A stretch of 38,956 bases of DNA from NCBI GenBank assembly GCA_027624315.1, contig JAQBXX010000009.1:1-38956 (forward strand), in the 5' to 3' direction. Origin of the DNA: Pseudomonadota bacterium. Lineage in GTDB: Bacteria; Pseudomonadota; Gammaproteobacteria; SURF-13. The translations under genes were made by a program, and so were the position numbers. This document shows, one piece after another, positions 29,890-38,956 of the stretch. The notes beneath the pieces are model-generated. The model saw nothing but the letters and a program-made list of their open reading frames with translations, searched no databases and was not told the origin of the DNA. Numbering within the stretch: position 1 is the first letter of the stretch; every line of letters begins with the position of its first letter.

Positions 29890-29898
29890 TATTTAACC

Positions 29899-29975
29899 GG
29901 GCCTGTAGCTCAGCTGGTTAGAGCTGGGGACTCATAATCCCTAGGTCGCAGGTTCGAGTCCTGCCGGGCCCACCA
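29899..29975 (+). tRNA. tRNA with CAT anticodon (tRNA-Met or lysidine-modified tRNA-Ile2)
   Basis: Full cloverleaf: GGGCCTG/CGGGCCC acceptor, GGGGA-CTCATAA-TCCCT anticodon arm, GCAGG-TTCGAGT-CCTGC T arm, encoded CCA. Confidence 0.95.
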
Positions 29976-29987
29976 TCTTTAAATATC

Positions 29988-30734
29988 ATGTCCTCAGCCT
30001 CGCCCAAAGTCGGTTTTGTCAGCCTCGGCTGCCCCAAGGCGCTGGTGGACTCCGAGCAAATCCTCACGCAACTGCGCGCCGAAGGTTACGCGGTGGCGCC
30101 GAGCTATCAGGATGCCGATCTCGTCATCGTCAACACCTGCGGTTTTATCGACGCGGCGGTGGAAGAATCGCTCGACGCGATTGGTGAGGCGCTGGCGGAA
30201 AACGGCAAGGTGATCGTGACCGGCGGCCTCGGCGCCAAGGGCGATGTCGTCAAGCAGACGCACCCTGCGGTACTCGCCGTCACCGGCCCGCACGCCTTGC
30301 AAGAGGTGATGAGCGCGGTGCATGCGCATCTGCCCGCACCGCACGATCCGTTCGTCAGTCTCGTCCCGCCGCAGGGTATCAAGCTCACACCCCAGCACTA
30401 CGCCTATCTGAAAATCTCCGAAGGCTGCAATCATCGCTGCACGTTTTGCATCATTCCGTCGCTGCGTGGCGACCTGGTGAGCCGGCCTATCAACGAGGTG
30501 ATGCAAGAAGCAATATCCGCTGCTAAGCTGCAACGCCGCTTGGGCCAGACCTGCCGGGTATTGATAGACGAGGTCAGCGCAGGCGGTATTGCCAGCGCGC
30601 GCTCGGCCCATGAGGCGCCTGAGGTCGATGGCGTAATACGCTTCCCCAGCGCCATTGGCCAGCGTGCAGGGGGATGGGCTCAAGTGCGCATCACAGCGGC
30701 CGGCGCGCATGATCTGGAGGCCGAAAATATCTAA
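29988..30734 (+). pseudogene. rimO: Ribosomal protein S12 methylthiotransferase RimO with large in-frame internal deletion
   Basis: N-terminal UPF0004 and [11 protein letters not shown] radical-SAM motif fuse directly to the TRAM end ([25 protein letters not shown]); 248 aa instead of about 440. Confidence 0.85.
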
Positions 30735-30837
30735 CGCTCAGCGTGTGTTGTGCGGCAAAAAATGTGCTACGCTCAGCGTGCCTGATGCTGGAATGGCTCG
30801 GGGGAATGCAAACATTAAAATTATTCCAGCGAAGTGC

Positions 30838-30867
30838 TTGACAAACGAAACGGCCCCGTCATACCAT
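30838..30867 (+). promoter_or_regulatory. Candidate sigma70 promoter (TTGACA-N18-TACCAT)
   Basis: Consensus -35 at 30838-30843, weak -10 at 30862-30867. Confidence 0.4.
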
Positions 30868-30960
30868 CTAATGTGGTTAATATAAAACCTTAAGAAATAG
30901 GTAATTCGTTGATTAACCTCATAAAATTAAAAAATCCACAAGCCAAATAGGAGAGTAACG

Positions 30961-32073
30961 ATGATGAATATCAGTCGCCGTAATTTCCTCAAGGGTGCTG
31001 CTGCTGCCGGTGTTGGCAGTATCATCCCCATGAGCATGGTCACGGTCGAGGCCGAGGCAGGTGCGTCATTCACCTTCGCCTGGGTCACCGACCAGCATCT
31101 GCAACTCATTTCTGGCCCTGGCGCCAAATTCGTAAAGAGCTGGGACGATGGCTTCAAGCTGGCGATCAGCGAAGTCATGAACATGAGGCCGCAGCCCGAC
31201 TTCTGCTTCTTCGGTGGTGATCTGGCCCAAGCCGGCCTGAGATCCGAACTGGATCACGGTATGGACATGTGGTCCAAGACCGGTCTCAAGGTTAAAGCCA
31301 TCCACGGTGAGCATGACTACTTCCTCGACATGGGCAAGTCTTCACGCGCCGCCTACGGCATGCCCGCTGACAACTACACCTTCGTGCACAAGGGCGTTCA
31401 GTTCATCATGCTGACCACCATCCGTGCCGCCGAGGACTGGGAAGCGAGACACGCCAAGGATGTCCAGAACCGCATGAATCAGATGATGCGCATTGACAAC
31501 TATGTTGATGGCTCTGCCTTCCGTCTGGGTCGTGAAGGCCTGGCCTGGTTGAAGAAGACCGTCGCCGGTCTGGACAAAAACAAGCACACCATCGTGTGCT
31601 CGCACTCCCCGATACAGAAGATCTACAACGGCTGGAACTTCTGGACCGAGGACGCGGAAGAGATCCAGGCTATCCTGAAGGACCTCAAGCGCGTGACCGT
31701 GCTTTATAACCACGTTCACCAGCCTATGGCCAGCCAGAAGGGCAACATCTCCTTCCTCTCCAACTTCTCCACCGCATGGCCGTGGCCGCATGTGAGCACC
31801 GTGGCTGATGCCACTATGTGCGGAGACGGCGCTTACAAGGGCTGCGCAAAGGGAGCGGACTACTACCCGAACCTGATCCTGCCTTATCACCGCGCCGATG
31901 TCGCAAACTTCCGCGATGCGACCGGCTGGAGCATCGTCAACACTAATACGGGCGGCAAGTTCGACGTCTCAGTTAACCAGTGGGGCGACAATCCCAAGCG
32001 TCATGTCACCTGGGATGGCAAGCTCAAGGAAGTGGGCGCCGGTCCTGCCACCAAAGCCCAGACGATGTACTAA
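30961..32073 (+). CDS. Tat-exported metallophosphoesterase
   Basis: SRRNFLKGAAAAG Tat motif; metallophos motifs WVTDQHL, FFGGDLA, HGEHDY, CSHSP, NHVHQ. Confidence 0.85.
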   Translation: MMNISRRNFLKGAAAAGVGSIIPMSMVTVEAEAGASFTFAWVTDQHLQLISGPGAKFVKSWDDGFKLAISEVMNMRPQPDFCFFGGDLAQAGLRSELDHGMDMWSKTGLKVKAIHGEHDYFLDMGKSSRAAYGMPADNYTFVHKGVQFIMLTTIRAAEDWEARHAKDVQNRMNQMMRIDNYVDGSAFRLGREGLAWLKKTVAGLDKNKHTIVCSHSPIQKIYNGWNFWTEDAEEIQAILKDLKRVTVLYNHVHQPMASQKGNISFLSNFSTAWPWPHVSTVADATMCGDGAYKGCAKGADYYPNLILPYHRADVANFRDATGWSIVNTNTGGKFDVSVNQWGDNPKRHVTWDGKLKEVGAGPATKAQTMY

Positions 32074-32092
32074 GAGAATAAGGAGAAAACCT

Positions 32093-32503
32093 ATGATGAT
32101 TCGTAAAAGCACATTGGCCGCGCTGGGCGCGTCCTTTATTCTGGGTCTTGCCGTAACGGTGCCAGCTCATGCCGAAGCCGTGAGAGACACGGCCAAGTGG
32201 GACCGTGAGTACAAGGCCTCCGTAGATCGCGGTGACGGTCTGTTCCACGGTGGTATCAAGAGCACCAACGAGGTGGCCTGCGTTCAGTGCCATCCGGAAG
32301 GCTCCAACACCCACGCAGAGACCTATCCCAAGTACCAGAAGCAGCTCGGCAAAGTGTCGCAGCTGTGGGAAATGGTCAACTGGTGCGTTGAGAACCCGCT
32401 GGAAAGCAAGGCTATCGCCGCGGACAGTGCGGACATGGTGGACCTGGTTGCCTACATGTCCAACATCCGTAAGGGCATGAAGCTGGCTCCAGGCAAGTAC
32501 TAA
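32093..32503 (+). CDS. Periplasmic monoheme cytochrome c, SoxA/TsdA-like
   Basis: Signal peptide; ACVQCH heme motif; EMVNWCVENPL and DLVAYMSNIRKGMKL; AAGGAG SD. Confidence 0.8.
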   Translation: MMIRKSTLAALGASFILGLAVTVPAHAEAVRDTAKWDREYKASVDRGDGLFHGGIKSTNEVACVQCHPEGSNTHAETYPKYQKQLGKVSQLWEMVNWCVENPLESKAIAADSADMVDLVAYMSNIRKGMKLAPGKY

Positions 32504-32537
32504 TATTTATTAGCCAGTAACATTGCAGTAGTTCAAG

Positions 32538-32569
32538 ACGGCACTGTGGGAACACAGTGCCGTTTTTTT
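32538..32569 (+). terminator. Rho-independent terminator after the cytochrome gene
   Basis: ACGGCACTGTG-GGAA-CACAGTGCCGT perfect 11-bp stem + T7. Confidence 0.95.
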
Positions 32570-32619
32570 ATGGGTTACAGAGAAAAAGATACAAGAGAAA
32601 AGGGATGAGGAAGCTGCTG

Positions 32620-34017
32620 CTAATCTCGCGTCGCCAGAGTGATTCCCCGCCACGCCATTTCTGCTACATGCTTTATCTCGTCCGGCGTAATCACATAGGG
32701 CGGCATGAAGTAAATCACATCGCCCAAGGGGCGCAACAAGACTCCGTTTTCTAGCGCGTGCTGGCAAACACGCAAGCCGCACCGCTCCTGCCACGGATAC
32801 GACGTGCGCGTGGCCTTGTCCAGAACCATCTCAATGGCGAGGATCATGCCTGTCTGCCGTACCTCGGCGACATGCGCGTGATCGGCAAAATGCGCGCTGG
32901 CGTTACGCATCGCCCGCGCGAGTTGCTGATTGTTCTCCAGCACATTGTCCTGTTCAAAAATCTCCAGCGTTGCCAGCGCCGCACGGCAGGCGAGGGCATT
33001 GCCGGTGTAGCTGTGTGAGTGTAGAAAACCCCTGCGTGTGGCGTAATCATCATAGAAAGCCTGATAAATTTCGTCCGTGGTAAGCACGGCTGAAAGGGGC
33101 AGATAACCGCCAGTGAGCCCTTTGCCGAGGCAGAGAAAGTCCGGCGTAATGTTGGCCTGTTCACAGGCGAACATCGTGCCAGTGCGCCCGAACCCCACGG
33201 CAACCTCGTCCGCAATGAGATGCACGCCGTGGCGGGAACAGGCCTCGCGCAGCAGGGTTAGATAAACCGGATCATACATGCGCATGCCGCCCGCGCACTG
33301 CACCAGCGGCTCGACAATGACCGCGCAGGCCTCCGCCGCATGTTTCTCCAAGGCCTGTTCCATATGGGCAAACATGCGCCTTGAATAGTCGCTACAGCTT
33401 TCGCCCGCTTCCCGATAAAAACAGTCCGGCGAGGTTACGCTGATGACTTCCATCAACAGCGGCGCATAGATCTCTTTATAAAGCGCGACATTGCCGGCCG
33501 CCAGCGCACCCAGGGTTTCCCCGTGATAGCTGTTGGTCAACGTGATGAATTTGGTTTTATTTGTCTGGCCTGCATTGCGCCAGTAGTGGTAGCTCATCTT
33601 GAGCGCAATCTCCACCGCCGCCGAGCCGCTGTCGGCATAAAAGCAGCGCGTGAGCCCTGCGGGTGCAAGCCGAATCAATCGTTCTGAAAGCTCAATGACA
33701 GGCTCGTGAGTAAAGCCGGCAAGCAGCACATGCTCCAATTGATCTAATTGATCGCGTAACGCCGCGTTGATGCGCGGATTACAGTGACCGAACAGGTTCA
33801 CCCACCACGAACTAATCGCGTCGAGGTAACGCTTGCCGTCGTAGTCTTCCAGCCACACGCCTTGCGCGCGTTTGACAGGGATGAGCGGGAACTGCTCGTG
33901 ATCCTTCATCTGCGTGCAGGGGTGCCACAGCCGCGCAAGATCACGGCGCAGTAAATCAAGGTTGTTCACCAGGCTATTGTGATGCGCATCAAGACGGGCG
34001 GCAACTGTGTCATGCAC
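32620..34017 (-). CDS. bioA: Adenosylmethionine-8-amino-7-oxononanoate aminotransferase
   Basis: LWHPCTQMKDHE, YLDAISSWWVNLFGHCNPRIN, SYHGETLGA, PLS-Lys region CLGKGLTGGYLPLSAVL. Confidence 0.95.
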   Translation of the reverse strand: MHDTVAARLDAHHNSLVNNLDLLRRDLARLWHPCTQMKDHEQFPLIPVKRAQGVWLEDYDGKRYLDAISSWWVNLFGHCNPRINAALRDQLDQLEHVLLAGFTHEPVIELSERLIRLAPAGLTRCFYADSGSAAVEIALKMSYHYWRNAGQTNKTKFITLTNSYHGETLGALAAGNVALYKEIYAPLLMEVISVTSPDCFYREAGESCSDYSRRMFAHMEQALEKHAAEACAVIVEPLVQCAGGMRMYDPVYLTLLREACSRHGVHLIADEVAVGFGRTGTMFACEQANITPDFLCLGKGLTGGYLPLSAVLTTDEIYQAFYDDYATRRGFLHSHSYTGNALACRAALATLEIFEQDNVLENNQQLARAMRNASAHFADHAHVAEVRQTGMILAIEMVLDKATRTSYPWQERCGLRVCQHALENGVLLRPLGDVIYFMPPYVITPDEIKHVAEMAWRGITLATRD

Positions 34018-34106
34018 AAATCCCGAACGGGAGCGCGTAACGAGGTCGCGGTGCGCGCAGCGCTCCGTGACACAGGGATGGTCTGCAGGACTTTTTCAAA
34101 AACCTG

Positions 34107-35801
34107 TTAGTGGCGCGTCTTCAGCCAGCGCGCGATCTTTTCTTCGTGCATCTGGCGGCCGATGAAGTAACCCTGGGCCTCGTCGCAGCCGAACCCGGTG
34201 AGACGCTCCAGTGTTTCTCTGTTCTCTACGCCTTCAGCCACCACCTTGAGGCCAAGGGTGTGGGCGAGATCAATCGTGGAGCGCACGATCGTCGCCGAGT
34301 CGGCATTCGAAATCATGTCGAGCACAAACGACTTGTCAATTTTGACGGCCGTGACCGGCAGCTTCTGCAGGTAGGCAAGTGATGAGTAGCCGGTGCCGAA
34401 GTCGTCAATGTAGAGGCGTATACCCAGGTCACTCAGCTCGCCCAGGATGCCGAGCGCGCGCAGCGGGTCTTCCATGAGCTCGCTCTCGGTGATTTCGAAC
34501 TCGAGCATGTCGGCCTCCATGGCGTGGCCGATGAGCAGCGTCTCGACCTTCCTTACCAGCGCCGGGTCAAGCATGTTGCGCATCGACAGGTTGACGGCGA
34601 CCGGCACGCGCCAGCCGCGCTCATGCCATATCCGGGCCTTCTGCACGGCCGTCTCCAGCACGCTCAGCGTGAGCGGGTGGATGAGTCCGCTTTTTTCGGC
34701 CAGCGGGATGAATTCGTCCGGCGGCACGTGCCCCAGTTCAGGATGTTCCCAGCGCGCCAGCGCCTCCACACCGCATACCGTGCCGTCGCGCAGTCTCACC
34801 TTGGGCTGGAAATGCAGGACGATCTGGTTGTTGCCGATGGCCGCGCGCAGATCACCTATGAGCAGCAGGCGCTTCGGGCTCGACGGGTCGCGCAGCGGGT
34901 CGTATAGGGAGAGCGGCGCGCCATCGCGCCGCGCGAGCGACAGCGCCACGTCCGCGTGCTGCAGGAGTTGGCCGGTACTGTCACCGTGATCGGGCGCGAG
35001 GGCGATGCCGAGACGCAGGCTCAACTCGATCGGGAAACCGGCTACATCGAGCGGTTGTTCGAAAGCCGCGAGAATCGCCCGTCCGCGCGCCAGTGCATCC
35101 TCGCGTCCGCACGGGTAGAGCAGCAGCGCGAACTCGTCGGCGCCGACGCGCGCCGCCATGTCGGAATGGTGCAACTGTGACTGTAACCGCCGCGCCACCT
35201 GCTGCAGGAACATGTCGCCGTTGTCGTGCCCGAGGGCCTCGTTCACCTCGCGGAAGCGGTTGATGTTCAGCATGAGCAGCGCAAAGCCTTGCCGGTCGCG
35301 TTGCGCGTCGGCATAAGCCTGTACCAGCCGTTCCTGCAACTGCGCGAGGTTTGGCAGGTCGGTGAGCGGGTCGAAGTAGGCGAGGTAATGCACACGCTCC
35401 TCCGTGCGGCGGTGGGCACGCCGCGCCTCCGCCTCATCGAGCGCATGTTTGACCGCCGTCACCAGGCGCGACATGCGGTCCTTCATGAGGTAGTCCTGCG
35501 CGCCCGCCTTGATGGCGGCCACGGCCATGTCCTCGCCGATCGCGCCCGTGACGATGATAAACGGGATATCCAGCCCCTTCTCCTGCACGATGCGGAGGGC
35601 ATCGAGCCCGCTGAACCGCGGCATCGCGTAATCGGAGATCACGATGTCCCAGGCCTGGCCGTCGAGCGCGCGGCGCATGGCTTCGGCGGTGTCCACGCGC
35701 TCGGCCTGCAAAGCATAGTCGTCGCGGCGCAGTTCGTGCAGGATGAGCTCGGCATCGTCCGCCGAATCTTCCACCATCAACACACGCAGCATGTTTGGCA
35801 T
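34107..35801 (-). CDS. Response regulator with degenerate GGDEF (GADEF) and EAL domains
   Basis: Receiver VLMVEDSADDAELIL..VISDYAMP; RVGADEFALL; VCGVEALARWEHP; DDFGTGYSSLAYLQKLPV. Confidence 0.92.
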   Translation of the reverse strand: MPNMLRVLMVEDSADDAELILHELRRDDYALQAERVDTAEAMRRALDGQAWDIVISDYAMPRFSGLDALRIVQEKGLDIPFIIVTGAIGEDMAVAAIKAGAQDYLMKDRMSRLVTAVKHALDEAEARRAHRRTEERVHYLAYFDPLTDLPNLAQLQERLVQAYADAQRDRQGFALLMLNINRFREVNEALGHDNGDMFLQQVARRLQSQLHHSDMAARVGADEFALLLYPCGREDALARGRAILAAFEQPLDVAGFPIELSLRLGIALAPDHGDSTGQLLQHADVALSLARRDGAPLSLYDPLRDPSSPKRLLLIGDLRAAIGNNQIVLHFQPKVRLRDGTVCGVEALARWEHPELGHVPPDEFIPLAEKSGLIHPLTLSVLETAVQKARIWHERGWRVPVAVNLSMRNMLDPALVRKVETLLIGHAMEADMLEFEITESELMEDPLRALGILGELSDLGIRLYIDDFGTGYSSLAYLQKLPVTAVKIDKSFVLDMISNADSATIVRSTIDLAHTLGLKVVAEGVENRETLERLTGFGCDEAQGYFIGRQMHEEKIARWLKTRH

Positions 35802-35814
35802 GGCTTGTTTTTCT

Positions 35815-36258
35815 TTAATGCGGACTGGGCGGCGGTTCGTTTATCATCAGCCAATAGAGGCCGAGTTGCCGTACAGCCTCAATGAATTTTTCGAAATCCA
35901 CCGGTTTAAGGATGTAGCTGTTGGCGCCCAGTTGGTAGCCGCTGATCAAATCCTGCTCCTCCTTCGAGGAAGTTAAAATTACCACCGGCAGCAGCCGGGT
36001 GCGCTCGTTAGCACGCAGACGCTTGAGTACTTCCAGTCCTTCGATCTTGGGCAGCTTCAGGTCCAGCAGTATCACCGAGATACGCTGGTTTGCGTCACGT
36101 TCGGCGTAGGCGCCCTGGCAAAACAGGTAGTCAAGCGCTTCTGCACCATCGCGCAGCACCGTCACTGGATTGAGAATATTATTTTTCTTCAGAGCCCGTA
36201 GCGTCAGTGCCTCGTCGTCGGGGTTGTCTTCCACCAGCAGTATCGTTTTATTATCCAT
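35815..36258 (-). CDS. Stand-alone response regulator (Rcp1-like)
   Basis: LLVEDNPDDEALTLRAL, VILLDLKLPKIEGLEVLKRLR, VILTSSKEE, LKPVDFEKF. Confidence 0.93.
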   Translation of the reverse strand: MDNKTILLVEDNPDDEALTLRALKKNNILNPVTVLRDGAEALDYLFCQGAYAERDANQRISVILLDLKLPKIEGLEVLKRLRANERTRLLPVVILTSSKEEQDLISGYQLGANSYILKPVDFEKFIEAVRQLGLYWLMINEPPPSPH

Positions 36259-36283
36259 TGTCTTCTCCTTAATAAAATTCCAG

Positions 36284-38824
36284 TTACAGGGAAAAATAAA
36301 ACGTTGCGCCTTCTCCCACGGCGCTTTCGGCCCATACCCGGCTGCCGTGGCGGTGGATAATGCGTTGCACCGTGGCCAGCCCGATGCCGGTGCCGGGAAA
36401 CTCGCTCACGCTGTGCAGGCGCTGGAAAGCGCCGAACAATTTTCCGGCATAGGTCATGTCGAAGCCGACGCCGTTGTCGCGCACGAAATAGGCCTGCCTG
36501 CCGGTTTCCTGATGGAGCGCGCCGAACTCGATGGTTGCGTTTGCCGTTTTGCCGGTGAACTTCCAGGCGTTGCCGAGCAGGTTATCCAGCACCACGCGCA
36601 GCAAATGGTCATCGCCCTGCGCGATCAAACCAGACTCAATGTGCCAATCCACCTTGCGTTCCGGCTCTCTTTTCCGAAGACTTGCCAACACGTCGGCGGC
36701 GAGCACGCTGAGATCGACGGCCTCGCGTTTCATTTCCGCGCGCGCCACGTGCGCCAGCTTGATCAGGTCGTCAATCAGATTCCCCATGTGCTGGGTGGCG
36801 GCGCGCACCCGGCCAAGATGCTCCCGTCCCTGGCCATCCAGTTTGTCCGCATAGTCTTCAAGGATGGCCTGGCTGAAGCCATCAATCGAACGCAGCGGTG
36901 CACGGAGATCATGCGACACCGAGTAGCTGAACGCCTCCAGCTCCTGGTTGGCGGCCTGCAACTCGGTGGTGCGCTCGAGCACGCGCCGCTCCAGATGAAC
37001 GTTGAGCTGGCGAATCTCCTCCTCGGCCCGTTTCTGCACGGTCACGTCGTGCGCCGCCGCGAATACGCCGAGCACGCTGTCGGCTGCGTCCCGGTAGACC
37101 GAGGCGTTATACAAGACATCGGTGAGGCCCCCGTCCTTGTGCCGGATAGTGAGGGGGTAGTCGGTGACGAAGCCTTTCTCGAATACCTCGCGATAGCCGG
37201 CGCGGGCCTTCTCCGGTTCCGTGAAGTAGTCGGAGAAGTCGGTCCCGATCAGCTTCTCGCGCGGGACGCCCGTTACCTTGATGCTGCCTTCGTTGACATC
37301 GGTGATCTTGCCGTCGGGGCTGATGGTGACCAGGGGATCGAGGCTCGCCTCGATCAGGCTGCGGGCGTACTGCGAGGCCTGCTGTATCTCCTCCTCGGCG
37401 CGCCTGCGATCGCTGATGTCGCGTATCATGCCGGCAAAAAACAGCCCAGCCGTTGATCTCCAGGTGGTGAGCGAAAGTTCAAGCGGAAACTCCGTACCGT
37501 CTTTTCTTTTGCCAACCAGTTCCACGGTTTTCCCTATGACGCGGGCTTTACCCGTCGCCAGATAAGTTTGAAATCCCACTTGGTGGGCGCTGTGGAATTT
37601 TTCCGGTATGAGGATAGTCAGTGGCGCGCCTATCGCCTCGTCAGTTGCGTATCCGAAAGCGTTTTCGGCGGCCTTATTGAGATAGACGATTTGGCCCTGG
37701 CTATTGGCCATGACAATCGCCTCATTGGCAGTGTCTGACACGGCGCGAAATTTTTCTTCGCTGACACGCAGCGCCGCGTCGGCACGCCTGCGATCGCTGA
37801 TGTCGCGCAGAAACACCGTAAATTGAAATTTGCCGTTTTCCTGCACCTTGGAGATGCTCGCCTCGGCGGGAAACTCGGTTCCGTCCTTGCGCCGTCCGTG
37901 AACCCCCCCGCGCCGGTTCATGTCGCGGGCCGCGTCCGGCTCGGCGGCGAAGCGGCGGACATGTGCGCGATGCGCCTCGGCGAGGTGCGCGGGCAGCAGC
38001 ATATTCAGCGGTTGACCCACGACCTCTGCCGCCGTGTAACCGAAAATTCGTTCCGCGCCCTAGTTGAAAATGAGTATGCGTTGCTCCTCGTCCACGCTGA
38101 TGATGGCGTCGGCCGCCAGGTTGACGATGTTGGTGAAGCGCTTCTCGGAGGAGGACAGCGCATTCATCGGCCGCACGATGGCGCGCGTCAAAAAGACAGA
38201 GACCAGCGCGCCGAGCGCGGCGACGGCGACGATGATGGCAATCACCGTCCAGAACGCGGTCCGGTAGTCCGCGACGGAATTATGATAGCGCTGCTTGGCC
38301 CGTTCCAGGCTGTAGTCCATGAGCGCGTTCATGGCGTCGCGCGCCTTGCGGAATTCCTCCACCGCCGCGCCGCGCGCCAACACCTCTGCTTCCGCGTCAC
38401 GGTTGGCCAGGCTGAGCACCAGGATTTCCTTTTCCACCCGGTTGAAGTAGGCCTGAAAATGCTTTTCGAAGGTGTCGACCAGCGCCTTTTCCTCCGGGGC
38501 CTGGCGCGTCGCCCGGTACTGGCTCAGGCGCTCGCCGATGCGTTTCTGCTGATCGTTGATTTTGCTCGCCAGCGTATGCTGGCTGGCATCGGTTTTGGCC
38601 AGCACGTGCTCCAGCGAATCGCCGCGAATGCGGTACATGCCCGACTTGGCGTCGTCCAGCACCTCGTTGGTGACCAGCTCCTGGGTGTACATGTTCTCCA
38701 CCCGCTGGTTGATCTCGCCCATATAGCGCAAGCCGATGAAACCCAGGAACGCGGCCAGCGCCATGAGCACGCCGAAGCCGATTCCCAGCCGGGTGCCGAT
38801 GCCGATATCCCGCAGGTGTGTCAT
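36284..38824 (-). pseudogene. Membrane sensor histidine kinase (4HB/HAMP-like N-terminus, multiple PAS, HisKA, HATPase) interrupted by one in-frame TAG at 38060-38062
   Basis: ORFs 38060..38824 and 36284..38020 are in the same frame; joined reading ...[37 protein letters not shown]... is one continuous PAS domain. Confidence 0.85.
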
Positions 38825-38956
38825 TACCGATTCCCTTTGGTGGTTGCGGCGGCGCCCCGATAACTACCCGGATATTTCACGCTGCTGATTTTGAGCTATA
38901 GCGCAGATTTGGCTCTTCCGGGTATTAGCTCCATATTGCTATCAGTATACTTTAAC

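Noticed and set aside
29899-29975. tRNA(CAT) as an integrase attachment site for an island
   Set aside because: No duplicated tRNA 3' end and no integrase found in the window.
30794-30812. sigma54-like TGGCTCGGGGGAATGCA upstream of the metallophosphoesterase
   Set aside because: Spacing between GG and GC is 11, not 10; the strict -24/-12 geometry is not met.
38060-38062. TAG as programmed recoding (pyrrolysine or stop-codon read-through)
   Set aside because: No stimulatory structure or recoding machinery seen; a point nonsense mutation or read error is simpler.

Overview
The window is a GC-rich proteobacterial (probably gammaproteobacterial) chromosome segment made mostly of housekeeping genes. 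In order: yajL-like, ctpA, envC, gpmI; rhodanese, grxC, secB, gpsA; a DUF4160/DUF2442-like pair; trmL, class 1B pyrD, purU; ntrC, ntrB; DUF4124, bactofilin and M23 peptidase; glnA; glyQ, glyS, gmhB, plsC; a toxin-antitoxin-like pair; tsaD; rpsU, yqeY, dnaG, rpoD; tRNA(CAT); a rimO with an internal deletion; a Tat-type metallophosphoesterase plus a SoxA/TsdA-like monoheme cytochrome c; bioA; and a sensor kinase / response regulator / EAL signalling cluster. The observations most worth follow-up are: (1) in-frame palindromic insertions inside tsaD and yqeY, possibly rpsU as well, reminiscent of Rickettsia palindromic elements; (2) a small C/G-rich repeat family that appears to supply the last codons and stop of glyQ and the Shine-Dalgarno of pyrD; (3) a metallophosphoesterase + SoxA-like cytochrome operon that parallels the SoxB/SoxA logic; (4) an in-frame deletion of about 200 codons in rimO; (5) a single in-frame amber codon splitting a multi-PAS histidine kinase; (6) a 151-bp MITE-like hairpin and other dispersed palindromes; (7) NtrC/sigma54 sites upstream of both glnA and ntrBC; (8) an unlisted 34-aa Lys-rich micro-ORF. 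All calls come from reading sequence and the supplied ORFs. No database search was run.
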